A stretch of 6,212 bases of DNA from Acidimicrobiales bacterium. GTDB lineage: Bacteria > Actinomycetota > Acidimicrobiia > Acidimicrobiales > JABEUL01. The notes beneath the pieces are model-generated. The model saw nothing but the letters and a program-made list of their open reading frames with translations. It had not been told where the DNA came from and did no database searches. Shown here one piece after another: positions 1 to 6,193 of the stretch (its first letter is position 1; each line of letters opens with the position of its first letter). Location: contig JABEUL010000228.1 in the NCBI GenBank assembly GCA_013044465.1, positions 1-6,212 on the forward strand, written 5' to 3'. The position numbers and the translations under genes are program-made.

Positions 1-873
1 CCCCAAGGTCCTTATCAAAACCAGCCCTATCCTCCTCAAGTTCCTTATCCATATGGATATCCCGGTTACGGTTATCCACCACCTCCCGTATATCCTTATC
101 CGGTCTATCAGCCCATGCCACAAATGCCTATTGAGGTAAAAAGTGCAAAAGACAAGGATCTAACTAGGTCACTCATAATCTATGAAATCTTTGCAGTCGA
201 ATTAGCTGCCTTTGTGCCAGGTATTACTACGGCTATTGCTATTGCAATACAAACCCTTTACCATCAGTCAACCACTGCCATAATTCAACCCATTATCACT
301 GGTCATACTGCAATGGACATTGGACTCCAAGTTTTTCTCAATATCACTGGGATCTATGCAGTAGTTCTTATTGCTTATGTTTTGAGACGATCGGGAGAGT
401 CTCTTAAGACGATTGGACTTACCTCAAAACTTAAGCCAAGTGACTTTGGCGTAATGGCTCTTTTGACTGTTGGAGCATTTGCATGCTCTTATATGGTCTC
501 GTTTGCCTCAATTGTTTTGCATCTCAGTTCGACCCACAATCCGCAAGTGAGCTCGGGAATTCCAAAGGTCTACATCATCGTCGGACTGATTGGCTCATTT
601 AGAACAGCGCTTCTCGAAGAAGTCGCAGTATGTGGCTTTATATTGCACCGTCTTGAACAGTTAAAAGTTTCTCCTTTTGTAGCCCTTTTGATTTCTGTGG
701 CACTACGGTGCAGCTACCATGTCTACGGTGGATGGCCATTAATTGCTCTCACTATCCCATTTGGTTTGATGCAAGGTTACGTCTACCAAAGAAACAGATC
801 TATAAAAAACCAGGTTATAGCACATTTTATCTATGATTCCGTAATTTTTACTTTATATATTTTCGTCAAGTGA
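1..873 (+). CDS. CPBP-family (Abi/CAAX-like) intramembrane metalloprotease with Pro/Tyr-rich N-terminal tail, 5' end cut by window
   Basis: The frame is open from base 1 to the TGA at 871-873 (290 visible residues). The first ATG is at 115, but the codons before it encode a Pro/Tyr/Gln-rich stretch of about 38 residues in the same frame, so the gene very likely starts upstream of the window. From about residue 50 the protein is hydrophobic, with roughly six to eight membrane segments. CPBP motifs, numbered from base 1, are Glu206-Glu207 followed by VAVCGF, His240 in the stretch LRCSYH, and His275-xxx-Asp279. These correspond to the glutamate pair and histidines proposed to bind metal in this family. 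The usual Arg of the first motif (EExxxR) is replaced by Cys211, and the Phe of FxxxH by Arg. I recall actinobacterial members with similar EE-V-V-V-G and RASYH versions, so this looks like a subfamily and not decay. The substrate is unknown; family members are linked to protein processing or bacteriocin immunity. No obvious terminator follows. Confidence 0.85.
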   Translation, partial: PQGPYQNQPYPPQVPYPYGYPGYGYPPPPVYPYPVYQPMPQMPIEVKSAKDKDLTRSLIIYEIFAVELAAFVPGITTAIAIAIQTLYHQSTTAIIQPIITGHTAMDIGLQVFLNITGIYAVVLIAYVLRRSGESLKTIGLTSKLKPSDFGVMALLTVGAFACSYMVSFASIVLHLSSTHNPQVSSGIPKVYIIVGLIGSFRTALLEEVAVCGFILHRLEQLKVSPFVALLISVALRCSYHVYGGWPLIALTIPFGLMQGYVYQRNRSIKNQVIAHFIYDSVIFTLYIFVK

Positions 874-895
874 ATTCACTATTTTCCCCGCCGGA

Positions 896-924
896 TGCAC
901 AAAGTAGTTGGCACTCTGTACAAT
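896..924 (+). promoter_or_regulatory. Candidate sigma-70-type promoter for hrcA-dnaJ
   Basis: A -35-like TGCACA (896-901, four of six consensus bases) is followed after 17 bases by a -10-like TACAAT (919-924, five of six). The -10 lies inside the 9-base spacer of the CIRCE element, so HrcA bound there would block RNA polymerase. Transcription would start near 931, leaving a leader of about 55 bases before hrcA. This is inferred from consensus matching alone. The overlap with CIRCE makes it more believable than the hexamers would be by themselves. Confidence 0.5.
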
Positions 925-934
925 AGAGTGCTAG
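908..934 (+). promoter_or_regulatory. CIRCE operator (HrcA binding site)
   Basis: The left arm TTGGCACTC (908-916) and right arm GAGTGCTAG (926-934) flank a spacer of exactly 9 bases. The CIRCE consensus is TTAGCACTC-N9-GAGTGCTAA, so the left arm has one mismatch and the right arm one. The arms pair at seven of nine positions, including the whole GCACTC/GAGTGC core. The site is 52 bases upstream of hrcA, the expected place for autorepression of a heat-shock operon. It is the only regulatory site in the window that matches a well-known consensus this closely. Confidence 0.93.
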
Positions 935-986
935 AGCAAATGTGCCATGGTATCGAGCAAATAGCTAATTGGATGGTTGAAATAAT

Positions 987-2012
987 ATGCTAGATGAAAG
1001 AAAATCTGCGATTTTAAGAGCCATAGTCAATCAATATATCTCCACCGCAGAACCCGTGGGCTCTACTCATGTTGCCAAGTACGACCCAGGTGTCGAGGTA
1101 TCTAGTGCAACCATCAGGTCCGAGATGGCCCAGTTGGAGCGAGAGGGATACTTAATCCAACCTCACACGTCAGCCGGGCGAATACCGAGTGACAAAGGCT
1201 ATAGGTATTTTGTAGATAACCTCTCTACGCCAGGTCGACTAGGTCCTACCCAGCGTCAAGAAGTCAAAGAGTTCTTTTCAACTTCACATTTTGCAATAGA
1301 GACAATGCTGCATGACACATCGAGATTGTTAGCTGCCCTAACTAGCCAAGTTGGTGTTGTCATAGGCGCAGTCCCTGGTGCCACCACTGTCGTTGGCGCC
1401 CAGTTGGTAAAACTATCGCCAAACTCGGGAGTATTGGTTTTTATTCTTTCGTCGGGAGATGTTGAGCGAATTGAAATTGAAATCCCTGACGGTACTGATG
1501 AGATTTTGATTCAGGAAGCATCAGGCTACATTCAAAGATGTCTGGTGGGGACCAAATGGGGATCGGCTTGTGGGAAATTAGATGAAGTAACCGATCCACA
1601 ACTTGATGGAATAATCAGAAACTGTCAAAGTGCGTTGAGAGCGGCACAGGATAGAAACAAAATCAATCCGAGTTCTAACCATGTATTTGTCGATGGCGCC
1701 TCACACATAACGGATGCTTTTGGTGCAGTTGATACGGTTCGCAATATATTGTCAATACTCGAGCAGCAGTACTTAGTTGTTTCTTTGTTAAAGGACATTT
1801 TAGATAGGGGTAGTTCAGTTTCCATTGGATCTGAGCACGGTGAAGCTCGACTGGCTGACTGTTCCATTGTTGTAGCACCATATAGCAAAGATGGTGAGCC
1901 GGTAGGAACAATTGGAATATTAGGGCCTACCCGAATGAAATACAGCGAAGCTTTGGCAACAGTTGCAATTGTTGGAAATCAGCTTACTGATCGATTAAGT
2001 GAGACTAATTAA
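987..2012 (+). CDS. hrcA: Heat-inducible transcription repressor HrcA
   Basis: HrcA represses class I heat-shock genes by binding CIRCE, and loses activity when GroEL is titrated by unfolded proteins. The product is 341 residues, the normal family length. The N-terminus (MLDERKSAILRAIV) matches the usual family start, which supports the ATG at 987; a weak GGATGG at 971-976 is the only Shine-Dalgarno candidate. Residues 1-77 form the winged-helix DNA-binding domain, with the recognition segment VSSATIRSEM (38-47) and the hallmark HTSAGRIPSDKGYRYFVD (60-77). The middle is the GAF-like and inserted dimerisation region. The C-terminus carries the conserved YSKDGEPVGTIGILGPTRM segment. A CIRCE site lies just upstream, and dnaJ follows 27 bases after the stop, so the two are almost certainly one operon. 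This hrcA-dnaJ pairing, separate from dnaK-grpE, is common in actinobacteria. No missing domain or disruption is seen. Confidence 0.97.
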   Translation: MLDERKSAILRAIVNQYISTAEPVGSTHVAKYDPGVEVSSATIRSEMAQLEREGYLIQPHTSAGRIPSDKGYRYFVDNLSTPGRLGPTQRQEVKEFFSTSHFAIETMLHDTSRLLAALTSQVGVVIGAVPGATTVVGAQLVKLSPNSGVLVFILSSGDVERIEIEIPDGTDEILIQEASGYIQRCLVGTKWGSACGKLDEVTDPQLDGIIRNCQSALRAAQDRNKINPSSNHVFVDGASHITDAFGAVDTVRNILSILEQQYLVVSLLKDILDRGSSVSIGSEHGEARLADCSIVVAPYSKDGEPVGTIGILGPTRMKYSEALATVAIVGNQLTDRLSETN

Positions 2013-2022
2013 TATGATGATC

Positions 2023-2028
2023 GAGGTG
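2023..2028 (+). promoter_or_regulatory. Ribosome binding site of dnaJ
   Basis: GAGGTG lies 11 bases before the ATG at 2040 and 17 before the in-frame ATG at 2046. The spacing therefore favours 2040. Two ATGs at 2014 and 2017 are in another frame and are not starts of dnaJ. Confidence 0.55.
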
Positions 2029-2039
2029 CAAAAAAGAAA

Positions 2040-3161
2040 ATGCCGATGACAGGTTCAACTGACTACTATGAGATCTTAGGCGTTGGGAAGAACGCTTCCG
2101 ATGATGAGATCAAGCGCGCATATAGAAAACTTGCCAGAGAACACCACCCTGATGCCAACGACGGCGATGCAACAGCAGAGGCAAAGTTTAAGGAGATTTC
2201 TGCTGCTTACGAGACCCTTAAGGATCCCGAGAGAAGAAGACGTTATGACATGTTTGGCGATTCTGGTGACGGAGGACCACAAGGTTTTGACATGGGTGGT
2301 TTCACCGGTGGATTCTCTGATCTCTTTGATGCTTTCTTAGGGGGAAATCCATTTGGCCAAAGAGGGAGAAGACAAGGCCCCCCCAGAGGTCAAGATATGG
2401 AAATCGTAGTAGATCTTTCCTTCAAGGATGCCGTTTTTGGTCAAAAGCAATCAATTAAGACCCATGCGCCAGAGAGATGTGAGACTTGCAAGGGATCTGG
2501 GGCCAAGGAAGGAACTTCTCCCCAAACCTGCAGTGCTTGCAAGGGAGCGGGTGAAATTCGTCAAGTAAGACAGTCTCTCCTGGGTCAGATTGTCACCTCT
2601 GGTCCATGCGGAACGTGCCAAGGACTTGGACAAGTCATTTCCAGCCCCTGTCCTGACTGCGGTGGTGAAGGAAGACAGAGAGGCTCTCAAGAATTCACGA
2701 TTGAAATTCCAGCCGGAGTAGATAACGGCACTACTTTAAGACTTTCGAATAGAGGTGCCCCCGGCCCCAGGGGTGGAGCCAATGGCGATCTCTACGTACA
2801 CTTACGAGTAAAAAGTGACCCAAGATTCATTCGTGACGGAAATGACTTGATTCATGAGATGCACATTCCCATGACCGGTGCTGCCCTTGGCATGCAGATG
2901 ACATTTGAATCCTTAGACGGTGAAGAAAATATTAATGTCCAACCCGGAACCCAAAGTGGTGCGGTGGTGAGAATTAAGGGCAAGGGTGTTCCCCAAGTTA
3001 GAACTACCAGACGGGGTGACCTTTTGGTGCACATAATTGTAGACACTCCAACCAAACTTTCCAAAGAACAGGAAAGGCTTTTGAAAGAACTTGCAAAAGA
3101 GCGTGGCGAAGAAACAACTGAGATTGACCATGGTTTGATTTCAAAACTTCGCCGCCACTGA
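2040..3161 (+). CDS. dnaJ: Chaperone protein DnaJ (type I Hsp40)
   Basis: DnaJ is the cytosolic co-chaperone that delivers unfolded proteins to DnaK and stimulates its ATPase. The 373-residue product has every type I part in order. The J domain spans about residues 8-72 with the essential His36-Pro37-Asp38. A Gly/Phe-rich linker covers about 73-117. The zinc-binding region has four CxxCxGxG repeats at 147-154, 164-171, 190-197 and 204-211, all cysteines present. The C-terminal substrate-binding beta domains follow, containing GAPGPRGGANGDLYV and a late KGKGVP motif. It sits 27 bases after hrcA under the presumed CIRCE control. The rsmE start follows 13 bases after its stop. Many actinobacteria carry a second dnaJ next to dnaK-grpE. 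This copy, beside hrcA, would be the one usually called dnaJ2, but whether another exists here cannot be seen. Confidence 0.97.
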   Translation: MPMTGSTDYYEILGVGKNASDDEIKRAYRKLAREHHPDANDGDATAEAKFKEISAAYETLKDPERRRRYDMFGDSGDGGPQGFDMGGFTGGFSDLFDAFLGGNPFGQRGRRQGPPRGQDMEIVVDLSFKDAVFGQKQSIKTHAPERCETCKGSGAKEGTSPQTCSACKGAGEIRQVRQSLLGQIVTSGPCGTCQGLGQVISSPCPDCGGEGRQRGSQEFTIEIPAGVDNGTTLRLSNRGAPGPRGGANGDLYVHLRVKSDPRFIRDGNDLIHEMHIPMTGAALGMQMTFESLDGEENINVQPGTQSGAVVRIKGKGVPQVRTTRRGDLLVHIIVDTPTKLSKEQERLLKELAKERGEETTEIDHGLISKLRRH

Positions 3162-3174
3162 ACTTAGATCTTTT

Positions 3175-3921
3175 ATGAGCCAAACCGAGCCAGTTTCTCC
3201 TGACCAGTCTGGACTTTTGCCTAAAGCTCATGCAATGATATTTGTTAATGATCTAAATAATATTGAAGTCAGCCCAGATGATTTCCATCATTTAGCCCGA
3301 GTTCTTAGGCTCGCAAAGGGTGAGGCTTTGATAGCTAGCGATGGTCGGGGAAATTGGAGGATGTGCCAATGGAGAGGGAGCAGTGACAAGCACCCTCCTG
3401 TCGAGGCTAATTCTGACATTTCTGTCCAGCATAGATTAGAGCCTTTAGTCGGAGTCGCATTTTCAATCCAAAAGGGTTCCCGCCCAGAGTGGTGTATCCA
3501 AAAATTAACCGAATTGGGCATTGACCTGATTCTTCCCTTTATTAGCGATAGGTCTGTAGTCAAATATGACAGTTCAAAATCGCTCAAAGAGTCTTTGCGC
3601 TTTACTGCCATTGCCCGAGATGCCTCAATGCAGTCCAGGCGAGCCTGGCTCCCAACTATTGAGCCAATTTCAAATTTTGATTCTTTGGCGGGTAAGTCCG
3701 AATACCCTTTTTCGCTGGCAGTGCCAAATGCCGATCCAATTACAGATTCAGTACGATTTATTGCAATTGGACCCGAAGGAGGTTTCAGCGACAGAGAACT
3801 CGGAGTAAAAATGCCGCATATAGGGCTTGGCCAGCATATTTTGCGAGCGGAGACCGCCACTTTTGTAGCGGCAACCCTTCTTAGTCTCTCCAGGGGAGGC
3901 CTGGGCAATAAAAAAATTTGA
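3175..3921 (+). CDS. rsmE: 16S rRNA (uracil(1498)-N(3))-methyltransferase RsmE
   Basis: RsmE transfers a methyl group from S-adenosylmethionine to N3 of U1498 in helix 44 of 16S rRNA, in the assembled 30S subunit. The 248-residue protein has an N-terminal PUA-like RNA-binding part (HHLARVLRLAKGE then SDGRG) and a C-terminal SPOUT knot domain. Its signatures are Met152-QSRR, the loop GPEGGF (199-204) and LRAETA (223-228), where the trefoil knot binds the cofactor. The first 20 residues precede the conserved region, and an in-frame ATG at 3235 (residue 21) gives a shorter alternative. I keep 3175 because the spacing to dnaJ is tight and similar short extensions ending in AHVFVDD occur in related proteins as I recall them. 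Neither start has a convincing Shine-Dalgarno. Position right after dnaJ is the common order and suggests heat-shock co-transcription. Confidence 0.95.
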   Translation: MSQTEPVSPDQSGLLPKAHAMIFVNDLNNIEVSPDDFHHLARVLRLAKGEALIASDGRGNWRMCQWRGSSDKHPPVEANSDISVQHRLEPLVGVAFSIQKGSRPEWCIQKLTELGIDLILPFISDRSVVKYDSSKSLKESLRFTAIARDASMQSRRAWLPTIEPISNFDSLAGKSEYPFSLAVPNADPITDSVRFIAIGPEGGFSDRELGVKMPHIGLGQHILRAETATFVAATLLSLSRGGLGNKKI

Positions 3922-3957
3922 TCACTTTTTAGCTTATAGCTTGCATTGCCACGCTAA

Positions 3958-4542
3958 GTGAGCAAAAATACTAAAGTGAGTAATATGGTAAATATAAGAC
4001 CCGAAGATGATGACGATGATGCTGGTGCGGCTAGGGAGTATGCGAGTGCATTAGGTAACAGGCTTCGTTCGGTTAGAAAGCAAAAGCATTTGTCGCTTCA
4101 AGCGGTCGAAGCTATATCTCACCAGGAGTTTAAGGCTTCGGTATTAGGTGCCTACGAAAGAGGAGAAAGGGCTATATCAGTTCCGAGGCTCCAGCGTTTG
4201 GCCACTATTTATAGCGTGCCTGTAGATCAACTTTTGCCCAAAGATGAGAATGTATCACCTTTGGCCAGACACGGAGCGCCAGCGCCTGAAGAAGGAAAAG
4301 AGCCGGTAGTCGAGCCTGCCAAAGTTACCGTTGATCTAACTAAACTCTCAGCTGTTGCAGGACCTGAACGCGATTTGCTTCGTCACTTTTTGGGAATGAT
4401 ACAACTGCAAAGGCAGGACTTTAATGGGCGAATGATTACCATCAGGGCAGATGATCTCAAGATTATTGCATCTTTATTTGGAATGACTTCGTCTGCCATG
4501 AGTAGAAGACTCGAGGAGTTGGGACTAAGGATCCCCGCCTAG
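3958..4542 (+). CDS. bldD: BldD-like transcriptional regulator with cyclic-di-GMP-binding signature
   Basis: The product (up to 194 residues) resembles the actinobacterial regulator BldD. Residues about 28-94 form an XRE-type helix-turn-helix domain containing LGNRLRSVRKQ, a YERGERAISV segment and VPVDQLLP. A Pro/Glu-rich linker (about 95-125) leads to a C-terminal domain starting near VDLTKLSAV. That domain holds Arg152-Gln-Asp154, eight residues, then Arg163-Ala-Asp-Asp166, an exact fit to the RXD-X8-RXXD signature by which Streptomyces BldD binds tetrameric cyclic-di-GMP and dimerises on DNA. An acidic run (Glu16-Asp21) precedes the HTH. The start is uncertain: GTG 3958 comes directly after an in-frame TAA (3955-3957), so it is only the earliest possible start. 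GTG 3976 and ATG 3985 are alternatives, and none has a good Shine-Dalgarno. The target genes are unknown; here the protein cannot be assumed to control sporulation. The symbol denotes family resemblance. Confidence 0.85.
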   Translation: MSKNTKVSNMVNIRPEDDDDDAGAAREYASALGNRLRSVRKQKHLSLQAVEAISHQEFKASVLGAYERGERAISVPRLQRLATIYSVPVDQLLPKDENVSPLARHGAPAPEEGKEPVVEPAKVTVDLTKLSAVAGPERDLLRHFLGMIQLQRQDFNGRMITIRADDLKIIASLFGMTSSAMSRRLEELGLRIPA

Positions 4543-4563
4543 TGACTTTTTGTTATGGTATTA

Positions 4564-4587
4564 CATGAAATTATTTCAAATTTCATG
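4564..4587. repeat. Nested inverted repeat between the two regulator genes, candidate operator
   Basis: Arms CATGAAATT (4564-4572) and AATTTCATG (4579-4587) are perfect 9-base complements around a 6-base centre. A second perfect palindrome, TGAAAT-T-ATTTCA (4566-4578), overlaps it, so three related half-sites (TGAAAT, ATTTCA, ATTTCA) share one stretch. The position, 34 bases before the small HTH gene and 21 bases after the BldD-like gene, suits an operator. A weak promoter could overlap it (GTGACT 4542-4547, 18 bases, TGAAAT 4566-4571). There is no run of T after the right arm, so a Rho-independent terminator is unlikely. It does not resemble the Streptomyces BldD box as I know it. The binding protein, if any, is unknown. 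Confidence 0.55.
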
Positions 4588-4603
4588 GCAATTTCTCTGA
4601 AGT

Positions 4604-4608
4604 GGGAG
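4604..4608 (+). promoter_or_regulatory. Ribosome binding site of the small HTH gene
   Basis: GGGAG sits 12 bases before the ATG at 4621. It is among the clearest Shine-Dalgarno-like sequences in the window and supports that start. Confidence 0.5.
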
Positions 4609-4620
4609 TAAAATTCAAAT

Positions 4621-4875
4621 ATGAGTGAGTCTATTGAGTGGGTGAGTACAAAAGATGCAGCTGAGTACTTAGGGGTAACTCTTCGCACTCTTTACCGTCT
4701 CATTGATGAAGGTGCAATTCCTGCTTACAAGATTGGTCGAGTCATCAGGGTTCAAAAACCAGATCTAGACCAATTTATCAATTCTTCCAGAATCCAACCA
4801 GGAACTCTTGAACATCTCTACCCCGAAGTCCAAAAGACTTCCAATCCCTCTTCTGGATCGGCAGCTCTGAGTTGA
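4621..4875 (+). CDS. Small excisionase-family (MerR-like) helix-turn-helix DNA-binding protein
   Basis: The 84-residue protein consists almost entirely of one winged-helix domain of the excisionase/HTH_17 type. WVSTKDAAEYLGVTLRTLYRLI (residues 7-28) gives the helix-turn-helix, and IPAYKIGRVIRVQKPDLDQFI (33-53) the wing and closing helix. A tail with PGTLEHLYPE (60-69) follows. I recall this tail from chromosomal actinobacterial homologues, so it is probably a resident regulator and not a phage excisionase. No integrase or attachment site is nearby, which supports that view. It differs from Streptomyces BldC but belongs to the same broad fold group. The stop TGA (4873-4875) overlaps the next ATG by one base, so it is probably coupled to the HIT gene. 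The target DNA is unknown; the inverted repeat at 4564-4587 is a candidate. Confidence 0.82.
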   Translation: MSESIEWVSTKDAAEYLGVTLRTLYRLIDEGAIPAYKIGRVIRVQKPDLDQFINSSRIQPGTLEHLYPEVQKTSNPSSGSAALS

Positions 4876-5219
4876 TGGAGGACTGTCTGTTTTGTGGGAT
4901 TGTCTCAGGTGACATCCCATCTGACATTGTGGCATCATCGAATTTGAGCGTGGCATTCAGAGACGTTCGTCCAGGGGCACCTAGTCATGTACTTGTGGTT
5001 CCCAAAGAACATATTACGGATGCTTCTACCATATCTCCTTCAAACGGAGCAGTGGTAGCAGACATGCTAATGACTGCCCAGGAAGTTGCCTTTATCGAAA
5101 AAATTCATGAAAGTGGCTATAGACTTGTTTTCAATGTGGGTGAAGACGCAGGCAATAGTGTTCCACATCTTCACTTGCACGTCCTTGGCGGGCGGCTGAT
5201 GGGGTGGCCTCCGGGTTGA
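4875..5219 (+). CDS. HIT-family (HINT-type) nucleotide-binding hydrolase
   Basis: HINT proteins are small cytosolic purine-nucleoside phosphoramidases that hydrolyse substrates such as AMP-lysine; their physiological role in bacteria is poorly defined. The 114-residue product begins MEDCLFCGIVSGDIPSD, with Cys4 and Cys7 as the usual zinc-type pair. The histidine triad is His98-Leu-His100-Leu-His102-Val-Leu, where His100 would be the nucleophile. It ends GGRLMGWPPG, the C-terminal signature of the HINT1 branch, so the protein is complete at normal length. ATG 4875 is preferred over the in-frame TTG at 4872, because the overlap TGATG with the upstream stop suits reinitiation and the family start follows immediately. 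No good Shine-Dalgarno is seen. The 3' end overlaps the start of the PhoH gene. Confidence 0.94.
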   Translation: MEDCLFCGIVSGDIPSDIVASSNLSVAFRDVRPGAPSHVLVVPKEHITDASTISPSNGAVVADMLMTAQEVAFIEKIHESGYRLVFNVGEDAGNSVPHLHLHVLGGRLMGWPPG

Positions 5220-6193
5220 CAGATATTCCGGCTACACAAACTCAGATAACAGTTGAAGTCCCTTCCAACCACTTAATGACAGCTCTTCTCGGACAACAAG
5301 ATGTGCTGCTTCGTATGGTAGAAGCTGCATTTCCCGAGGTTTCAATTCACGTGAGAGGAAACGCTGTTGCCATCAAGGGAAGTGACTCTGTGAGGGTTGC
5401 TTCGTTATTTGGCGAACTAATTAAACTTTTGCAAAAAGGCCACCGATTAGATCCAACTAATCTCTCTCAAACAATATCGATGATAAAGGATGACATTTTG
5501 CCGACTGAAGTACTCACAACTGAGGTTGCTCGTTCGTGGAGGGGTAGGAAAGTACACCCAAAGACAGCTGGTCAGAAAAGATATGCTGAGGCAATTTCTT
5601 CCAATGTCATCACTTTTGGAATTGGTCCTGCTGGAACTGGCAAGTCTTATTTGGCCGTCGCACTCGCAGTGCAAGCTTTGCATGACAGAGTAGTAAATCG
5701 CATCATACTTACTCGACCAGCCGTAGAAGCCGGTGAACGACTTGGTTTTTTGCCAGGAGATTTGCTGGCCAAGGTTGATCCGTACCTAAGGCCCTTATAC
5801 GACGCTCTGCATGACCTTTTAGAAGACGAGGGACTTCAAAAACTTATGGAAAGAGGCACAGTGGAAGTGGCTCCCCTTGCATATATGCGTGGCAGAACCC
5901 TCAACGATTCATTTGTGATATTGGATGAAGCACAAAATACTACAAGTGAACAAATGAAGATGTTTCTTACCAGAGTAGGTTTTGGGTCTAAAGTTGTTGT
6001 AACTGGGGATGTCACCCAAATTGACATTGCCGGTGGAAGAGACAAAAGCGGTTTAGTTGGTTTGCGCAAAATTTTGGATGGAATCGAGGGGATAGCTTTT
6101 GTGGATCTAGATAAAAGAGATGTTGTAAGACATAGAATTGTCTCAGACATAGTTGATGCCTATGAAAAAGCAGACACTAGATTTAACAAATAG
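5204..6193 (+). CDS. phoH: PhoH-like ATPase (YbeZ type)
   Basis: PhoH/YbeZ is a cytosolic P-loop NTPase related to helicases that works with the endoribonuclease YbeY in rRNA maturation in other bacteria. The 329-residue product has a KH-like N-terminal region (about 15-90), then the PhoH domain. Walker A is GPAGTGKS (141-148) and Walker B is VILDEAQN (238-245). A TRPAVEAGERLGFLPGD block lies between them, and VVTGDVTQID (from about 265) is the conserved motif after Walker B. Length is normal and the C-terminus complete. The start is ambiguous: GTG 5204 overlaps the HIT gene by 16 bases, while TTG 5216 overlaps it by four (TTGA). Both imply translational coupling. ybeY is the expected next gene, but only 19 bases remain. 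The old link to phosphate starvation comes from Escherichia coli and is not supported here by any visible Pho box. Confidence 0.94.
   Translation: MASGLTDIPATQTQITVEVPSNHLMTALLGQQDVLLRMVEAAFPEVSIHVRGNAVAIKGSDSVRVASLFGELIKLLQKGHRLDPTNLSQTISMIKDDILPTEVLTTEVARSWRGRKVHPKTAGQKRYAEAISSNVITFGIGPAGTGKSYLAVALAVQALHDRVVNRIILTRPAVEAGERLGFLPGDLLAKVDPYLRPLYDALHDLLEDEGLQKLMERGTVEVAPLAYMRGRTLNDSFVILDEAQNTTSEQMKMFLTRVGFGSKVVVTGDVTQIDIAGGRDKSGLVGLRKILDGIEGIAFVDLDKRDVVRHRIVSDIVDAYEKADTRFNK

Noticed and set aside
1..110. Repeated TATCC/CCTTATC units as a possible tandem repeat or CRISPR
   Set aside because: The units are irregular in spacing and keep one reading frame that encodes Pro and Tyr, so they reflect low-complexity protein sequence.
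3635..3648. Near-perfect palindrome CCAGGC-GA-GCCTGG
   Set aside because: It is inside rsmE and encodes part of the conserved QSRRAWLP region. The two-base centre is too short for a hairpin loop and nothing suggests an operator there.
3890..3904. Hairpin CCAGG-GGAGG-CCTGG near the end of rsmE as a terminator
   Set aside because: The stem is only five pairs, lies inside the coding region, and is followed by A-rich sequence with no immediate T run on the + strand.
3288..3908. Long antisense open frame (206 codons, minus strand) opposite rsmE
   Set aside because: It lies wholly within the well-supported rsmE gene, resembles no family I know, and has no promoter or ribosome site. It is a shadow of rsmE codon use.
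4872..4874. TTG at 4872 as the start of the HIT gene
   Set aside because: It is in frame and would overlap the upstream stop by four bases, but the immediately following ATG is a stronger start and matches the family N-terminus.
4621..4875. Excisionase-like gene as a remnant of a prophage or integrative element
   Set aside because: There is no integrase, tRNA, attachment repeat or change in base composition nearby. The gene is tightly coupled to conserved housekeeping genes, which favours a resident regulator.
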